A stretch of DNA of 64,000 bases from Aestuariispira ectoiniformans (GTDB lineage Bacteria; Pseudomonadota; Alphaproteobacteria; UBA8366; Aestuariispiraceae): the NCBI RefSeq assembly GCF_025136295.1, contig NZ_CP062788.1, positions 3,055,588 to 3,119,587 on the forward strand. Reading direction: 5' to 3'. Every line of letters begins with the position of its first letter. Position 1 is the stretch's first letter. Shown here in pieces: positions 37,398-46,726 of the stretch. The notes below the pieces were generated by a model. It did no database searches. It worked only from the letters and a program-made list of their open reading frames with translations, and had not been told where the DNA came from. A program made the position numbers and the translations under genes.

Positions 37398-38276
37398 TCA
37401 GGCCGTGGGCCAGATCATCGCCAGGCTTCGCTCTCCCGCCCCGATCCGGGCGGGCAAGGTCATGGATGAATCTCCATCAACCTGCAACGGGTCGTCGTTG
37501 CCTCCGTGGATTTCCACTTCCTTGGCCGTCAGGCAGCGGACATTCGGCAACTCGCCAAGCTTGTTCAGGGCAAGATATATCGCAGACCGCAGAATATCGA
37601 CACGGCGCTGGCTATCAAACAGGACGACGACAAGCCCCGGACGCAGCAGGCTGGTCTCATCGGTAATTTTATAGGCGCCGCCGTAATGCTGGGCATTGGT
37701 TGCGATCACCGAATGCGCCGTGGTCCTCTCGCCATCAACCGTCACATCGTAGCGACGGGTCCAGCCGCGCGCATAAAGGCGCAACATGCACCAGACATAG
37801 GCCAGTTTCCCGACCATTTTCTTCAGGCGGCTGGAAACACCGTCGACGACATGGGCATCAAACCCGGCCCCTGCCATTAACAGGAAGTGACGCCCGCCAA
37901 CCTGGGCCGGATAGACGGAGCGCACCCGCCCGCCCATCAGATAGTCCAGCACCGCCTCACGCTTTTTAAAGTCGAGACCTATTTCGATGGCAAGGACATT
38001 CGCCGTTCCCAACGGCAGGATTGCAAAAGGCACGGACGTTTGCAGGCGCATCAATCCGTTGACCGCTTCGTTAATGGTTCCGTCGCCGCCTGCGATAACA
38101 AGGCGGTCATAATCCTTGCCGCCGTTGGCCGTTGCCAGTTCCGCCGCATGACCGGGACGTTCCGTCTCCAGAATATCAACCGCACAGCCGCGCATGCGCA
38201 GACCGTCCAGAATATCCTGAAAGAATGTTTCGCGTCGCTGCCCGGCAACGGGGTTGCGAATAATCAGAAGCCGCAT
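37398..38276 (-). CDS. Diacylglycerol kinase family lipid kinase (YegS-like)
   Basis: A 292 aa protein with MRLLIIRNPVAGQRR at the N-terminus and the catalytic-domain signature VIAGGDGTINEAVNGL (about 59-74). PLGTANVLAIEIG and GAGFDAHVV are typical of the DagK_cat family. It phosphorylates a lipid such as diacylglycerol or a sphingoid base. It is divergent from the plcP-agt pair, which would release and use diacylglycerol, so a role in recycling DAG to phosphatidate is a reasonable inference. It is convergent with the ABC-F gene, with a 3-nt gap. Confidence 0.9.
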   Translation of the reverse strand: MRLLIIRNPVAGQRRETFFQDILDGLRMRGCAVDILETERPGHAAELATANGGKDYDRLVIAGGDGTINEAVNGLMRLQTSVPFAILPLGTANVLAIEIGLDFKKREAVLDYLMGGRVRSVYPAQVGGRHFLLMAGAGFDAHVVDGVSSRLKKMVGKLAYVWCMLRLYARGWTRRYDVTVDGERTTAHSVIATNAQHYGGAYKITDETSLLRPGLVVVLFDSQRRVDILRSAIYLALNKLGELPNVRCLTAKEVEIHGGNDDPLQVDGDSSMTLPARIGAGERSLAMIWPTA

Positions 38277-38443
38277 GCCTTCAACCTGTCGTTTTCACAA
38301 AGCCCGGACCCTATCCTGCCCCAGCGTGACGGTTAAGTGAAACTTTTCTTTTGATTAGGTGACAACCGTAACAATGCAACAAAAGAGTCACGCGAATCTG
38401 AGATTTCAATCCCAGTTTCTCAGACATTGGAGAGCTGGAAATC

Positions 38444-39250
38444 ATGGCCAAGAGCACGAAATACCGTAGTATCTTCTTGTCGGATATCCACCTCGGCACA
38501 CGCGGTTGTCAGGCCGATACGCTGTTGGACTTTATCAAGCATAATGATGCGGAAAAGATATATCTGGTCGGCGATATCGTCGACGGCTGGCGCCTGAAAA
38601 AATCCTGGTATTGGCCACAGGCCCATAACGACGTCGTGCAAAAGCTTCTGCGCAAGGCACGCAAGGGGTCCGAGGTTATTTTTATCCCCGGCAACCATGA
38701 CGAATTCCTGCGCGAGTATATCGGCACCCATTTCGGTGGCATCGAAGTCAGGACCGAAGCCATTCACGAGGCAGGTGACGGCAGACGCTATCTTGTGCTG
38801 CACGGCGACCAGTTCGATTGTGTGGTGAAATATGCCAAATGGCTCGCGGTCCTGGGCGACTGGGCCTACACGGTGCTTCTGGGCATCAATACCTATCTGA
38901 ATATCGCTCGCCGCAAACTGGGCTTCAGCTATTGGTCCCTTTCCGCCTATCTGAAAATGAAGGCAAAAAACGCCGTACAATATATCGCCAGCTTTGAGGA
39001 AGCTGTCGCCCATGAGGCAAAAAGCCAGGGCGTTGACGGCGTTATCTGCGGCCATATCCACCATGCCGAAATCCGGGATATCGACGGTATGGTCTACATG
39101 AATGACGGCGATTGGGTCGAAAGCTGTACCGCCCTTGTGGAACACAGCGACGGTCAGTTCGAGATCATCCGATGGGCCGAAGAGCACGCCAAGGAGACTG
39201 GAAAGCTCGCGCCGCAATCTGTTTCCGACACCAACAAAGCAGCAGCATAG
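38444..39250 (+). CDS. plcP: PlcP-like phospholipase C (calcineurin-type phosphoesterase)
   Basis: A 268 aa metallophosphoesterase: SDIHLGTRG (about 13-21), VGDIVDGW, GNHDEFLREY, LHGDQFD and CGHIHH supply the metal ligands. It is often auto-annotated as an LpxH-type UDP-diacylglucosamine pyrophosphatase. The extended HNDVVQKLLRKARKG and ARRKLGFSYWSLSAYLK segments and the glycosyltransferase directly behind it match the PlcP-Agt pair of alphaproteobacteria. PlcP removes phosphate headgroups from phospholipids in phosphate shortage, releasing DAG. GGAGAG precedes the start. Call based on remembered family features plus context. Confidence 0.78.
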   Translation: MAKSTKYRSIFLSDIHLGTRGCQADTLLDFIKHNDAEKIYLVGDIVDGWRLKKSWYWPQAHNDVVQKLLRKARKGSEVIFIPGNHDEFLREYIGTHFGGIEVRTEAIHEAGDGRRYLVLHGDQFDCVVKYAKWLAVLGDWAYTVLLGINTYLNIARRKLGFSYWSLSAYLKMKAKNAVQYIASFEEAVAHEAKSQGVDGVICGHIHHAEIRDIDGMVYMNDGDWVESCTALVEHSDGQFEIIRWAEEHAKETGKLAPQSVSDTNKAAA

Positions 39251-40249
39251 ATGCGTATCTTAATTGTATCGGATGCCTGGCGTCCGCAGACCAATGGTGT
39301 TGTCCGTACCCTGGAAACAACCATCGACCAAATCACCAAGCGCGGCCATGAAGTTCACATGATCACGCCGAACGACTTCAAGACGCTCCCCTGCCCGACC
39401 TATCCCGAAATCCGGCTGTCGCTGAAGCCCGCAGCGAAAATCGCAAAAATTCTGGAACAGGTTCAACCGGAATATATCCATATCTCCACCGAAGGGCCGC
39501 TGGGGCTTGCCGCACGGAATATCTGTGTGAAGAAAAAGCTTGGTTTTACCACCAGCTATCACACCTGTTTCCCGGAATATGTAACGGCACGTTTTCCCGT
39601 ACCCCTCAGTTGGGGCTATCGCTTCATGCGCTGGTTCCATGGTCCATCGGGCGGTTTGATGGTCGCGACCAACAGCATTGAGACCAATTTGAAAGCCAAG
39701 GGTTTCGAAAATATCTGTCGCTGGTCCCGTGGTGTGGATCTGGACCTGTTCCGCCCCGATCTGGAACCGGCTATCAAGGACTTGCCAAAACCCGTTTTCA
39801 CTTACATCGGCCGGGTTGCCGTTGAAAAGAACCTCAAGGATTTCCTGGACCTCGACCTCCCCGGCAGCAAGCTGGTTGTTGGCGACGGACCGGCCCTGGA
39901 GGAATTGCGCCGCGCCTACCCCAGCGCCCATTTCACCGGTGCCAAATATGGAGAGGACTTGGCCCAGCACTATGCCAGCGGAGATGTCTTCGTATTCCCC
40001 AGCCGGACCGACACCTTCGGCCTGGTGCTTCTAGAAGCCATGGCGAGTGGCATGCCTGTGGCTGCCTATCCGGTGCCCGGCCCCCTGGACGTGATCGGCC
40101 ATAACGGCCCCGGCTGTCTGGGCGAGAACCTACGAGAGGCTGCCCTGAATGCCATGAGGATCGACCGGGAAAAAGCCATTGCCCATGCACAGCAATATAC
40201 CTGGGCGAAATGCACGGATCAGTTTCTGGAGAACCTTGTCGCTGTTTGA
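39251..40249 (+). CDS. agt: Agt-like GT4 glycosyltransferase
   Basis: A 332 aa GT-B enzyme. The acceptor-side N-terminus MRILIVSDAWRPQTNGVV is followed by GFTTSYHTCFPEYV. The sugar-nucleotide side has SRGVDLDLF and the ExxxxxxxE-type FGLVLLEAMASGMPV. Agt enzymes glycosylate diacylglycerol made by PlcP, replacing phospholipids with glycolipids. The ATG follows the plcP stop with no spacer, so the two are coupled. The last 31 nt overlap the convergent MFS gene. Donor sugar (glucose, glucuronate or other) is unknown. Confidence 0.78.
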   Translation: MRILIVSDAWRPQTNGVVRTLETTIDQITKRGHEVHMITPNDFKTLPCPTYPEIRLSLKPAAKIAKILEQVQPEYIHISTEGPLGLAARNICVKKKLGFTTSYHTCFPEYVTARFPVPLSWGYRFMRWFHGPSGGLMVATNSIETNLKAKGFENICRWSRGVDLDLFRPDLEPAIKDLPKPVFTYIGRVAVEKNLKDFLDLDLPGSKLVVGDGPALEELRRAYPSAHFTGAKYGEDLAQHYASGDVFVFPSRTDTFGLVLLEAMASGMPVAAYPVPGPLDVIGHNGPGCLGENLREAALNAMRIDREKAIAHAQQYTWAKCTDQFLENLVAV

Positions 40250-41403
40250 TGGCCGCCCAGTTGCCCCCATTGGGACAGCAGCAAGACCCCGCCGATACCC
40301 GACATGGCGGCCATGGCCCAGAAGGCGTGGCCGCCAAAGGCATCATAGAGAGCCCCTCCGCCCCACATTGCGACAGCAAAGACGATCCCCATCGCGCAGG
40401 CATCGAACAGCCCCTGCGCCGTCGACCCCAAATGATCGGGCATACTGCGGCCGATGAAGGTTACGGAGGCCAGATGCGCCGCGGCGAATGTTCCGGCGTG
40501 GAGGGCCTGCACCAGAAAGAGCCAGACAAGGTCCGTCGTGACCCCCAGCACAGTCCAGCGGATGACACCGGCAACTACTGCAAACAGAAAAAGCCCGGTA
40601 ATGTTCAGGTGACGCAACAACCATCCGCCGAAGGCAAAAACCAGCACCTCCAGAATCACGCCCTCCGCCCACAGCATCCCCACAACCGTTTCGGAATGGC
40701 CTGCTGCGGTCCAGTGCAATGTTCCAAACCCGTAGAGAACTGCATGACTTGCCAGAAGCATTGACGTAACACCAAGAAACCCGAGGAAACCCGGCTGCCG
40801 CAAGGCCTCGGCAAATGCCATGGTGGCCTTGCCGTTTTTGGCGGATGTCTTCAGGTCCGGCAGCAACAAAACCGTACCGCAGATCACAACCGCCGCCAGC
40901 ATCAGCATCCAGAGCACCGCATCCGCGGAACGCCCTGAAAGAAACCAGCCTGCAGCCGTCGAGACGACGATAAAGCTGAGCGATCCCCAAAGCCTTGCCC
41001 GCCCATAATCCAGCCCCAGTTGCTTCGTTGCCACGACACTGAGACTGTCGGACATTGGAATCATGGTGGTGAACAATGTTCCGACCACGGTCCAGAGCAG
41101 AAGGATTGACCAGAATCCTGACAGATTGAAAAACGGAACAAGCCCGCAGAGAAAGGCCAGCGCCACCAAGAACAGCACCCGTTTTCGATTGCCGCTGGCA
41201 TCGGCAATGGCGCTTATTCCCGGGGCCAGAACGACACGTGCCGCCGTACAAACGGCCAGCACAAGGGCGACCTCATTGGCGGAAAAACCTTGGCTTCCAA
41301 GCCAGTAGGGCCAAAACGGCAAGACAATACCGCCCGCCGCGAACAGGGCGACGAATTGACCGGCAAACAGGAATTGGGTTTTTCTCAATAAAGGAGTCTG
41401 CAT
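40219..41403 (-). CDS. MFS transporter, HcaT/nucleoside-symporter-like
   Basis: A 394 aa inner-membrane carrier with about 12 helices, starting LRKTQFLFAGQFVALFAAGGIVLPFWPYWLGSQGFSANEV. The pattern, with DYGRARLWGSLSFIV in the first half and LGSTAQGLFDACAMGI in the last, is that of the MFS_1-like/HcaT group. E. coli HcaT is a putative aromatic-acid carrier, and relatives include nucleoside symporters. It is divergent from the nucleoside operon across 198 bp, which would fit a nucleoside or related substrate; this is inference. Confidence 0.82.
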   Translation of the reverse strand: MQTPLLRKTQFLFAGQFVALFAAGGIVLPFWPYWLGSQGFSANEVALVLAVCTAARVVLAPGISAIADASGNRKRVLFLVALAFLCGLVPFFNLSGFWSILLLWTVVGTLFTTMIPMSDSLSVVATKQLGLDYGRARLWGSLSFIVVSTAAGWFLSGRSADAVLWMLMLAAVVICGTVLLLPDLKTSAKNGKATMAFAEALRQPGFLGFLGVTSMLLASHAVLYGFGTLHWTAAGHSETVVGMLWAEGVILEVLVFAFGGWLLRHLNITGLFLFAVVAGVIRWTVLGVTTDLVWLFLVQALHAGTFAAAHLASVTFIGRSMPDHLGSTAQGLFDACAMGIVFAVAMWGGGALYDAFGGHAFWAMAAMSGIGGVLLLSQWGQLGGHQTATRFSRN

Positions 41404-41478
41404 AAGCTCGAATTACGCGTCTTCCAGACGGAAGGCAACCGCCCTATAATGGCCGCCGGAGTTGGTCCGATAAATTAT

Positions 41479-41506
41479 TTGTCCATTTGGTCAACCATGC
41501 TATAGG
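41479..41506 (+). promoter_or_regulatory. Candidate promoter and operator of the nucleoside operon
   Basis: TTGTCC (41479-41484), 16 bp, TATAGG (41501-41506). The spacer contains the perfect palindrome TGGTCAACCA (41488-41497), and a second TTGGTC half-site lies at 41462-41467. A repressor bound there would block RNA polymerase. No regulator gene is adjacent. Confidence 0.45.
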
Positions 41507-41601
41507 GAACAGTTGCCGGTCTTTAGGGCCCTAACGGAAATGGGGCCCCGCCCGGTAGTGAAAAAGCGAAACAGTTCGCAACCAAGCCACAGGGGAGAAC
41601 A

Positions 41602-42600
41602 ATGAAAACACTGACACGTGCTGCCGGTCTGGCCACGATCATTCTTGGCGTTGCGACCGCACATGCGGCGGATTTCAAGCCGGCTGTCGTCTTCGATATG
41701 GGCGGCAAATTCGATAAATCCTTCAATGAAGGTGTTTATCACGGCGCAGAGAAATTCAAGGAAGAGTCCGGCACGCGCTATCGCGAGTTCGAGGTCACCA
41801 ACGAGACCCAGCGCGAACAGGCCATCCGTAAAATGGCACAGCGCGGTTCAAATCCGGTTCTGGGTATCGGGTTTGCCCAGGCGCCCGCGATCGAAAAAGT
41901 CGCGACCGAATTCCCGGATACCAACTTTGCCATTATCGACATGGTCGTCGATAAACCGAATGTGCAGAGCATTGTCTTCAAAGAGCAGGAAGGCTCCTTC
42001 CTCGTGGGTATGCTCGCGGCAATGAAATCCGAGACCGGCAAAGTCGGTTTTGTCGGCGGCATGGATATTCCGCTGATCCGCAAATTCGCCTGTGGTTACG
42101 AGCAAGGCGCGAAATATGCCAAGCCGGACGTGGAAGTCATTCAGAACATGACCGGTTCCACCCCGTCTGCCTGGAACGATCCGGGCCGTGGCGCAGAACT
42201 GACCAAAGGTCAGTTTGACCGTGGCGTAGACGTCGTCTTCGCAGCAGCCGGCGGTACCGGCGTTGGTGTCTATCAGGCTGCCGCTGACTCCGGCAAATAT
42301 GCCATCGGCGTCGACAGCAACCAGAACCACCTGCATCCCGGCACCATGCTGACCTCCATGGTCAAACGCGTGGATGTTGCTGCATACAACGTCTTCAAAA
42401 CGGCCTCTGAAGGTAAGTTCAAACCGGGCATCAATAATCTGGGCCTGGCCGAAGGCGGCGTTGGTTGGGCGCTGGACGAAAACAACAAGGACCTGATCAC
42501 CGCCGACATGAAGGCAAAGGTCGATCAGGCTGAAAAAGACATTATCGCGGGCAAGATCAAAGTCCACGATTACATGTCGGACAACAGCTGCAGCTACTAA
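41602..42600 (+). CDS. BMP-family nucleoside ABC transporter, substrate-binding protein
   Basis: A 332 aa periplasmic binding protein. The signal peptide is MKTLTRAAGLATIILGVATAHA, with cleavage before ADFKP. The mature part has VVFDMGGKFDKSFNEGVY, IGFAQAPAIEKVA, EQEGSFLVGMLAA, GFVGGMDIPLIRKFACGY and GVDSNQNHLHPGTMLTSMVKR, diagnostic of the BmpA/PnrA purine-nucleoside-binding family. GGGGAGA lies before the ATG. It is first in a run of about twelve plus-strand genes for nucleoside uptake and breakdown. Confidence 0.93.
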   Translation: MKTLTRAAGLATIILGVATAHAADFKPAVVFDMGGKFDKSFNEGVYHGAEKFKEESGTRYREFEVTNETQREQAIRKMAQRGSNPVLGIGFAQAPAIEKVATEFPDTNFAIIDMVVDKPNVQSIVFKEQEGSFLVGMLAAMKSETGKVGFVGGMDIPLIRKFACGYEQGAKYAKPDVEVIQNMTGSTPSAWNDPGRGAELTKGQFDRGVDVVFAAAGGTGVGVYQAAADSGKYAIGVDSNQNHLHPGTMLTSMVKRVDVAAYNVFKTASEGKFKPGINNLGLAEGGVGWALDENNKDLITADMKAKVDQAEKDIIAGKIKVHDYMSDNSCSY

Positions 42601-42618
42601 TTCAGTCTGCAATTGGGT

Positions 42619-44223
42619 ATGAAAATGACAGGTTCTGGCAATCAGCCGGAAATGGTTAAACCGGGGAGCGTGAGCTCCCCGGCTGCCATTGATCTACAGG
42701 GTATCAGCAAAGCCTTCGGGCCGGTTCAGGCAAACGACAACGTCAACCTGACCGTACCAAAGGGCACGATCCACGGCATCGTCGGTGAAAATGGCGCTGG
42801 CAAGTCGACCCTGATGAGCATTCTTTATGGATTTTACGAGGCCGACAAAGGCAATATTTTTATTTCCGGCCAAAAGGTTAAGATAAAAAATTCAAATGAT
42901 GCCATCGCCGCCGGCATCGGCATGGTCCATCAGCATTTCATGCTGATCGACAATTTCACGGTTCTCGAAAATGTCATGCTGGGCGCGGAGTCCAGCCAGA
43001 TGCTATCCGGCAGTGCGGCTGACGCACGCAAGGAGCTGGAGCATCTGGAGGCGGAATACAATCTCTATGTCGATCCCGATGCCGTTGTCGGCGACCTGCC
43101 GGTTGGCGAACAGCAACGCGTCGAAATCCTGAAGGCACTCTACCGGGGTGCAGAAATATTGATCCTGGACGAGCCCACAGGCGTGTTGACGCCGCAGGAA
43201 ACCGACCAGTTGTTCCGTATTCTTGATTCCTTGAAAAGTCGTGGCGTCACGGTGATCCTGATCACTCATAAACTGCGTGAAATCATGGCTGTAACGGACA
43301 ATGTTTCCGTCATGCGTCAAGGCCAGATCGTTGCCAACCGCAAGACTTCCGAGACGGATCGTGAAGAACTGGCGGAACTCATGGTAGGTCGCAAAGTCCG
43401 TATCAAGATGGACAAGTCCCCTGCCCAGGCAGGCAAGGCCATGATGAAGGTCGAACGTGCCACATTGAAGGATTCATTTGGCGTGAAGCGACTGGACAAT
43501 GTGTCGCTGGAACTGCGCGCCGGTGAAATCGTCGGTATCGCAGGTGTTTCGGGCAATGGCCAAAGCGAACTTCTGGATGTGTTGTCCGGAATGATGTTCC
43601 TGGATTCCGGCCAGTTGGAAGTCAACGGCCAGGTCATATCCCCCGACAGTCCGCTGGATGCTGCAGAAATGCGCAAGCTCGGCGTGGCCCATGTCCCCGA
43701 GGACCGGCTGCGCCTGGGTCTGATCCCGGCTTTTGACGCCAATGAATCCTCCATTCTGGGTCACCACCGGGACCCGGCCTATAACGGCAAATTCCTCACC
43801 GACCTGGACAAGGTCACCAAGGAATGCGCGCGATTGATGGAAGAATATGACGTCCGCCCGCGCGATCCTCATCTGAAATCCGCCAATTTCTCCGGCGGCA
43901 ACCAGCAAAAGCTGATCCTGGCGCGCGAGATGGACCGGAACCCGCCGATCCTGCTGGTCGGGCAACCGACCCGTGGCGTGGATATCGGCGCAATCGAATT
44001 CATTCACAAACAGATCATCGCCATGCGGGATGCAGGCTGTGCGATCCTCGTCGTCTCTGTGGAACTGGACGAGATCATGTCGCTCAGCGACCGCATATTG
44101 GTGATGTTCGAAGGGCGTATCGTCGGCGAGGTTGCCGGTGATGAGGCCGACGAGAAAACTCTGGGTCTGATGATGGCAAACGCAATGCCGCGAAATAAGC
44201 AGAAACAGGAGGGCAAGGCATGA
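42619..44223 (+). CDS. Nucleoside ABC transporter ATPase (double-domain)
   Basis: About 534 aa with two ABC modules. Module 1 has [12 protein letters not shown] and Walker [15 protein letters not shown]; module 2 has [12 protein letters not shown] (a weakened Walker A without Lys) and signature [15 protein letters not shown]. This RbsA/YufO arrangement is typical of nucleoside and sugar importers. ATG 42619 or 42625 is the start; TTG 42613 is less likely. It lies 18 nt after the binding-protein gene and overlaps the first permease by 4 nt. Confidence 0.93.
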   Translation: MKMTGSGNQPEMVKPGSVSSPAAIDLQGISKAFGPVQANDNVNLTVPKGTIHGIVGENGAGKSTLMSILYGFYEADKGNIFISGQKVKIKNSNDAIAAGIGMVHQHFMLIDNFTVLENVMLGAESSQMLSGSAADARKELEHLEAEYNLYVDPDAVVGDLPVGEQQRVEILKALYRGAEILILDEPTGVLTPQETDQLFRILDSLKSRGVTVILITHKLREIMAVTDNVSVMRQGQIVANRKTSETDREELAELMVGRKVRIKMDKSPAQAGKAMMKVERATLKDSFGVKRLDNVSLELRAGEIVGIAGVSGNGQSELLDVLSGMMFLDSGQLEVNGQVISPDSPLDAAEMRKLGVAHVPEDRLRLGLIPAFDANESSILGHHRDPAYNGKFLTDLDKVTKECARLMEEYDVRPRDPHLKSANFSGGNQQKLILAREMDRNPPILLVGQPTRGVDIGAIEFIHKQIIAMRDAGCAILVVSVELDEIMSLSDRILVMFEGRIVGEVAGDEADEKTLGLMMANAMPRNKQKQEGKA

Positions 44224-45347
44224 GCCAGGCAAAACCGCCCCTCCCCCGCTGGATCGACGTCGGCGTCATCCCGCTGATCAACATCATGCTGGCCCTGATC
44301 GTGGCTGGCCTGATCGTGCTTTTGATCGGGGAAAACCCGCTCGAGGCCATGGAAATCCTGATCTATGGCGCCTTCGGCTACGAAGAGGCCCTGGGCTATA
44401 CGCTCTACTACACAACCAACTTCATCTTCACCGGTCTGGCCGTTGCCGTGGCATTCCACGCGGGCCTGTTCAACATCGGTGGCGAAGGTCAGGCCTATAT
44501 TGGCGGCCTGGGTGTCGGGCTGGCGATGCTGGCGCTCGACAACTACCTGCCGTTCTGGGCTTTGGCGCCGATCGGTATTCTGGCTGCCGGTCTGTTCGGC
44601 ACCGCCTGGGCCGCCGTTCCGGCCTATTTGCAGGCCTATCGCGGTAGCCACATCGTGATCACCACCATCATGTTCAACTTCATTGCTTTTGAACTGATGA
44701 ACTATCTGATGGTGAATGTCCTGATCGAACCGGGCCAGATGTCTCCGGAAAGCCGGGACTTCACCAGTGCCGGGCAAATTCCCTTCATGCATGAGGCCTT
44801 TGCCTGGTTCGGGATGGAAATCACCCGCTCTCCGCTGAACCTGTCGATCATCTTCGCCCTGCTTTGCTGTGTCTTCGTGTGGTTCTTTATCTGGCGCACG
44901 CGCTGGGGCTTTGAAATCCGGACCGTGGGGCAAAGCGAAAAGGCCGCCGTCTATGCCGGTATCGACCCGCGCAAGGTCATTATGCTGGCGATGGGCATCT
45001 CCGGTGCGCTGGCTGGCTTTGTCGGCCTCAATGAAGTGATGGGCGTTCATCACAAGATTCTGCTGAACTTTGTGGCCGGTTACGGCTTCACCGGGATCGC
45101 GGTTTCCCTCATGGGCCGCAACCATCCGGTCGGCATCATCCTGGCAAGCCTCCTGTTCGGGGCCCTGTTCCAGGGCGGCGCGGAACTTGCCTTCGACATT
45201 CCGACCATCACCCGTGAATATGTCGTGACCATTCAGGGTCTGATCATTCTGTTCTGCGGCGCCCTTGCCCTCATGTGCAAACCCTGGGTCGAGATGCTGT
45301 TCTGGATGGTCCTGAAAAGCAAAGCACCGAAAGAACAGGAGGCCTGA
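44220..45347 (+). CDS. Nucleoside ABC transporter permease 1
   Basis: A 375 aa inner-membrane protein of the BPD_transp_2 family, about nine helices. Markers are FHAGLFNIGGEGQAYIGGLG, GSHIVITTIMFNFIAFELMNYL, and GFVGLNEVMGVHHKILLNFVAGYGFTGIAVSLMGRNHPVG near the C-terminus, as in YufP/NupP-type permeases. ATG overlaps the ATPase stop (ATGA). It pairs with the next gene to form the channel. Confidence 0.93.
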   Translation: MSQAKPPLPRWIDVGVIPLINIMLALIVAGLIVLLIGENPLEAMEILIYGAFGYEEALGYTLYYTTNFIFTGLAVAVAFHAGLFNIGGEGQAYIGGLGVGLAMLALDNYLPFWALAPIGILAAGLFGTAWAAVPAYLQAYRGSHIVITTIMFNFIAFELMNYLMVNVLIEPGQMSPESRDFTSAGQIPFMHEAFAWFGMEITRSPLNLSIIFALLCCVFVWFFIWRTRWGFEIRTVGQSEKAAVYAGIDPRKVIMLAMGISGALAGFVGLNEVMGVHHKILLNFVAGYGFTGIAVSLMGRNHPVGIILASLLFGALFQGGAELAFDIPTITREYVVTIQGLIILFCGALALMCKPWVEMLFWMVLKSKAPKEQEA

Positions 45348-45349
45348 TC

Positions 45350-46324
45350 ATGGACGATACATTTGCAATTCTCGTATCGACCCTGGCGGGTACGATGCGC
45401 GTTTCCACGCCGTTGATTCTCTGTGCCATGGCCGGTCTGTTCTCCGAACGCTCCGGCATCATCGACATCAGCCTGGAAGGTAAACTGCTCGGCAGTGCCT
45501 TTGCCGCTGCCAGTGCGGCCTATGTCTTTGATTCCGCATGGATCGGCCTGGGTGTGGCCATGCTGTCCTCTGTCTGCCTCAGCCTGCTACACGGCTTTGC
45601 CTGCATCACGCATAAAGGCAACCAGGTGGTCAGTGGCGTTGCCATCAACATCCTGATGTCCGGCCTGACCGTGGTCCTCGGCCTCGCCTGGTTCAGCCAG
45701 GGCGGGCAGACCCCGGCGGTATCCAAAAACGGGCGTTTCGGACCGATTACCCTGCCGGGTGCGGAGGCGCTGTCTGACGTTCCGGTCCTGGGACCGATTT
45801 ACCATAGCGTGATCAGCGGCCATAACCTGCTGGTCTATATCGCATTCCTGGCGGTCCCTTTCACCTGGTGGGTGGTCTACAAGACCCGCTTTGGTCTGCG
45901 TCTGCGCGCCGTGGGTGAAAACCCGAAGGCCGTCGATACAGCCGGGATTTCCGTCACCTTCCTGCGATATCGCGCCGTGATGATCGCCGGTGCACTTTGC
46001 GGCATCGGCGGGGCCTATCTGTCGATTGCACAAAACGCATCCTTCGTGCGCGAAATGTCTGCAGGTCAGGGCTATATCGCCCTGGCGGCAATGATTTTCG
46101 GCAAGTGGAGGCCCACTCCTGCCCTGGGTGCCTGTCTGATGTTCGGCTTCCTCAACGCCGTTGCCATCCGCCTGCAGGGCGTGGCGATCCCAGGCATTGG
46201 AGAAGTACCGGTTCAATTGATCCAGGCATTGCCGTATATTCTAACCGTAGTCCTGTTGGCAGGCTTCATCGGCAAGGCGATTGCGCCCAAGGCAATCGGC
46301 GTGCCCTACGTCAAGGAGCGTTAA
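45350..46324 (+). CDS. Nucleoside ABC transporter permease 2
   Basis: A 324 aa BPD_transp_2 permease. It begins MDDTFAILVSTLAGTMRVSTPLILCAMAGLFSERSGIIDISLEGKLLGSAF and ends near YILTVVLLAGFIGKAIAPKAIGVPYVKER, matching YufQ/NupQ-type proteins. CAGGAGG lies 7 nt before ATG 45350. The frame opens further upstream, at 45275, inside the preceding gene, but that extension is not conserved. The next gene, cdd, begins 3 nt after the stop. Confidence 0.93.
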   Translation: MDDTFAILVSTLAGTMRVSTPLILCAMAGLFSERSGIIDISLEGKLLGSAFAAASAAYVFDSAWIGLGVAMLSSVCLSLLHGFACITHKGNQVVSGVAINILMSGLTVVLGLAWFSQGGQTPAVSKNGRFGPITLPGAEALSDVPVLGPIYHSVISGHNLLVYIAFLAVPFTWWVVYKTRFGLRLRAVGENPKAVDTAGISVTFLRYRAVMIAGALCGIGGAYLSIAQNASFVREMSAGQGYIALAAMIFGKWRPTPALGACLMFGFLNAVAIRLQGVAIPGIGEVPVQLIQALPYILTVVLLAGFIGKAIAPKAIGVPYVKER

Positions 46325-46327
46325 GTC

Positions 46328-46726
46328 ATGGCAATGGACGATATCCTGCTGGCCGCCGCCAAGGCCGCCATGGACAAGGCCTATGCCCCCTATTCGAAGT
46401 TTCAGGTAGGGGCCGCGCTTCGCACGCCTGACGGCCAGATTTTCAGCGGATGCAACGTTGAAAATGCGGCCTATCCCCAGGGTTGCTGTGCGGAAGCCTC
46501 CGCTATTTCCGCCATGGTCATGGCAGGCGGGCGCAAGATTGCCGAAATCGCCGTATTAGGCAAAGGCGATGCGCTGGTAACGCCCTGTGGCGGTTGCCGC
46601 CAGCGCATCCGCGAATTTGCCGCACCGGATGCGGAAATCCACGTCTGCGGACCGGACGGCCTGCGCCAGACCTTTACACTGGAAGAATTGTTGCCTGCGT
46701 CCTTTGGACCGGAGAATTTGAAATGA
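46328..46726 (+). CDS. cdd: Cytidine deaminase
   Basis: Converts cytidine and deoxycytidine to uridine and deoxyuridine. The zinc site is complete: CNVENAAYPQGCCAEASAI supplies Cys and the catalytic Glu, and TPCGGCRQRI supplies two more Cys. It is 132 aa, the homotetrameric short type. It feeds DeoA or other phosphorylases. It overlaps the downstream purine nucleoside phosphorylase gene by 4 nt (ATGA). Confidence 0.96.
   Translation: MAMDDILLAAAKAAMDKAYAPYSKFQVGAALRTPDGQIFSGCNVENAAYPQGCCAEASAISAMVMAGGRKIAEIAVLGKGDALVTPCGGCRQRIREFAAPDAEIHVCGPDGLRQTFTLEELLPASFGPENLK

Noticed and set aside
38326-38343. Pho box upstream of plcP
   Set aside because: Only 9 of 14 positions match and the spacing fits loosely. 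It is mentioned in a finding but not listed as a feature.
38444-39250. LpxH-type lipid A enzyme
   Set aside because: The metal motifs fit both families, but the adjoining GT4 gene and the alphaproteobacterial setting favour PlcP. LpxH stays a possible alternative.
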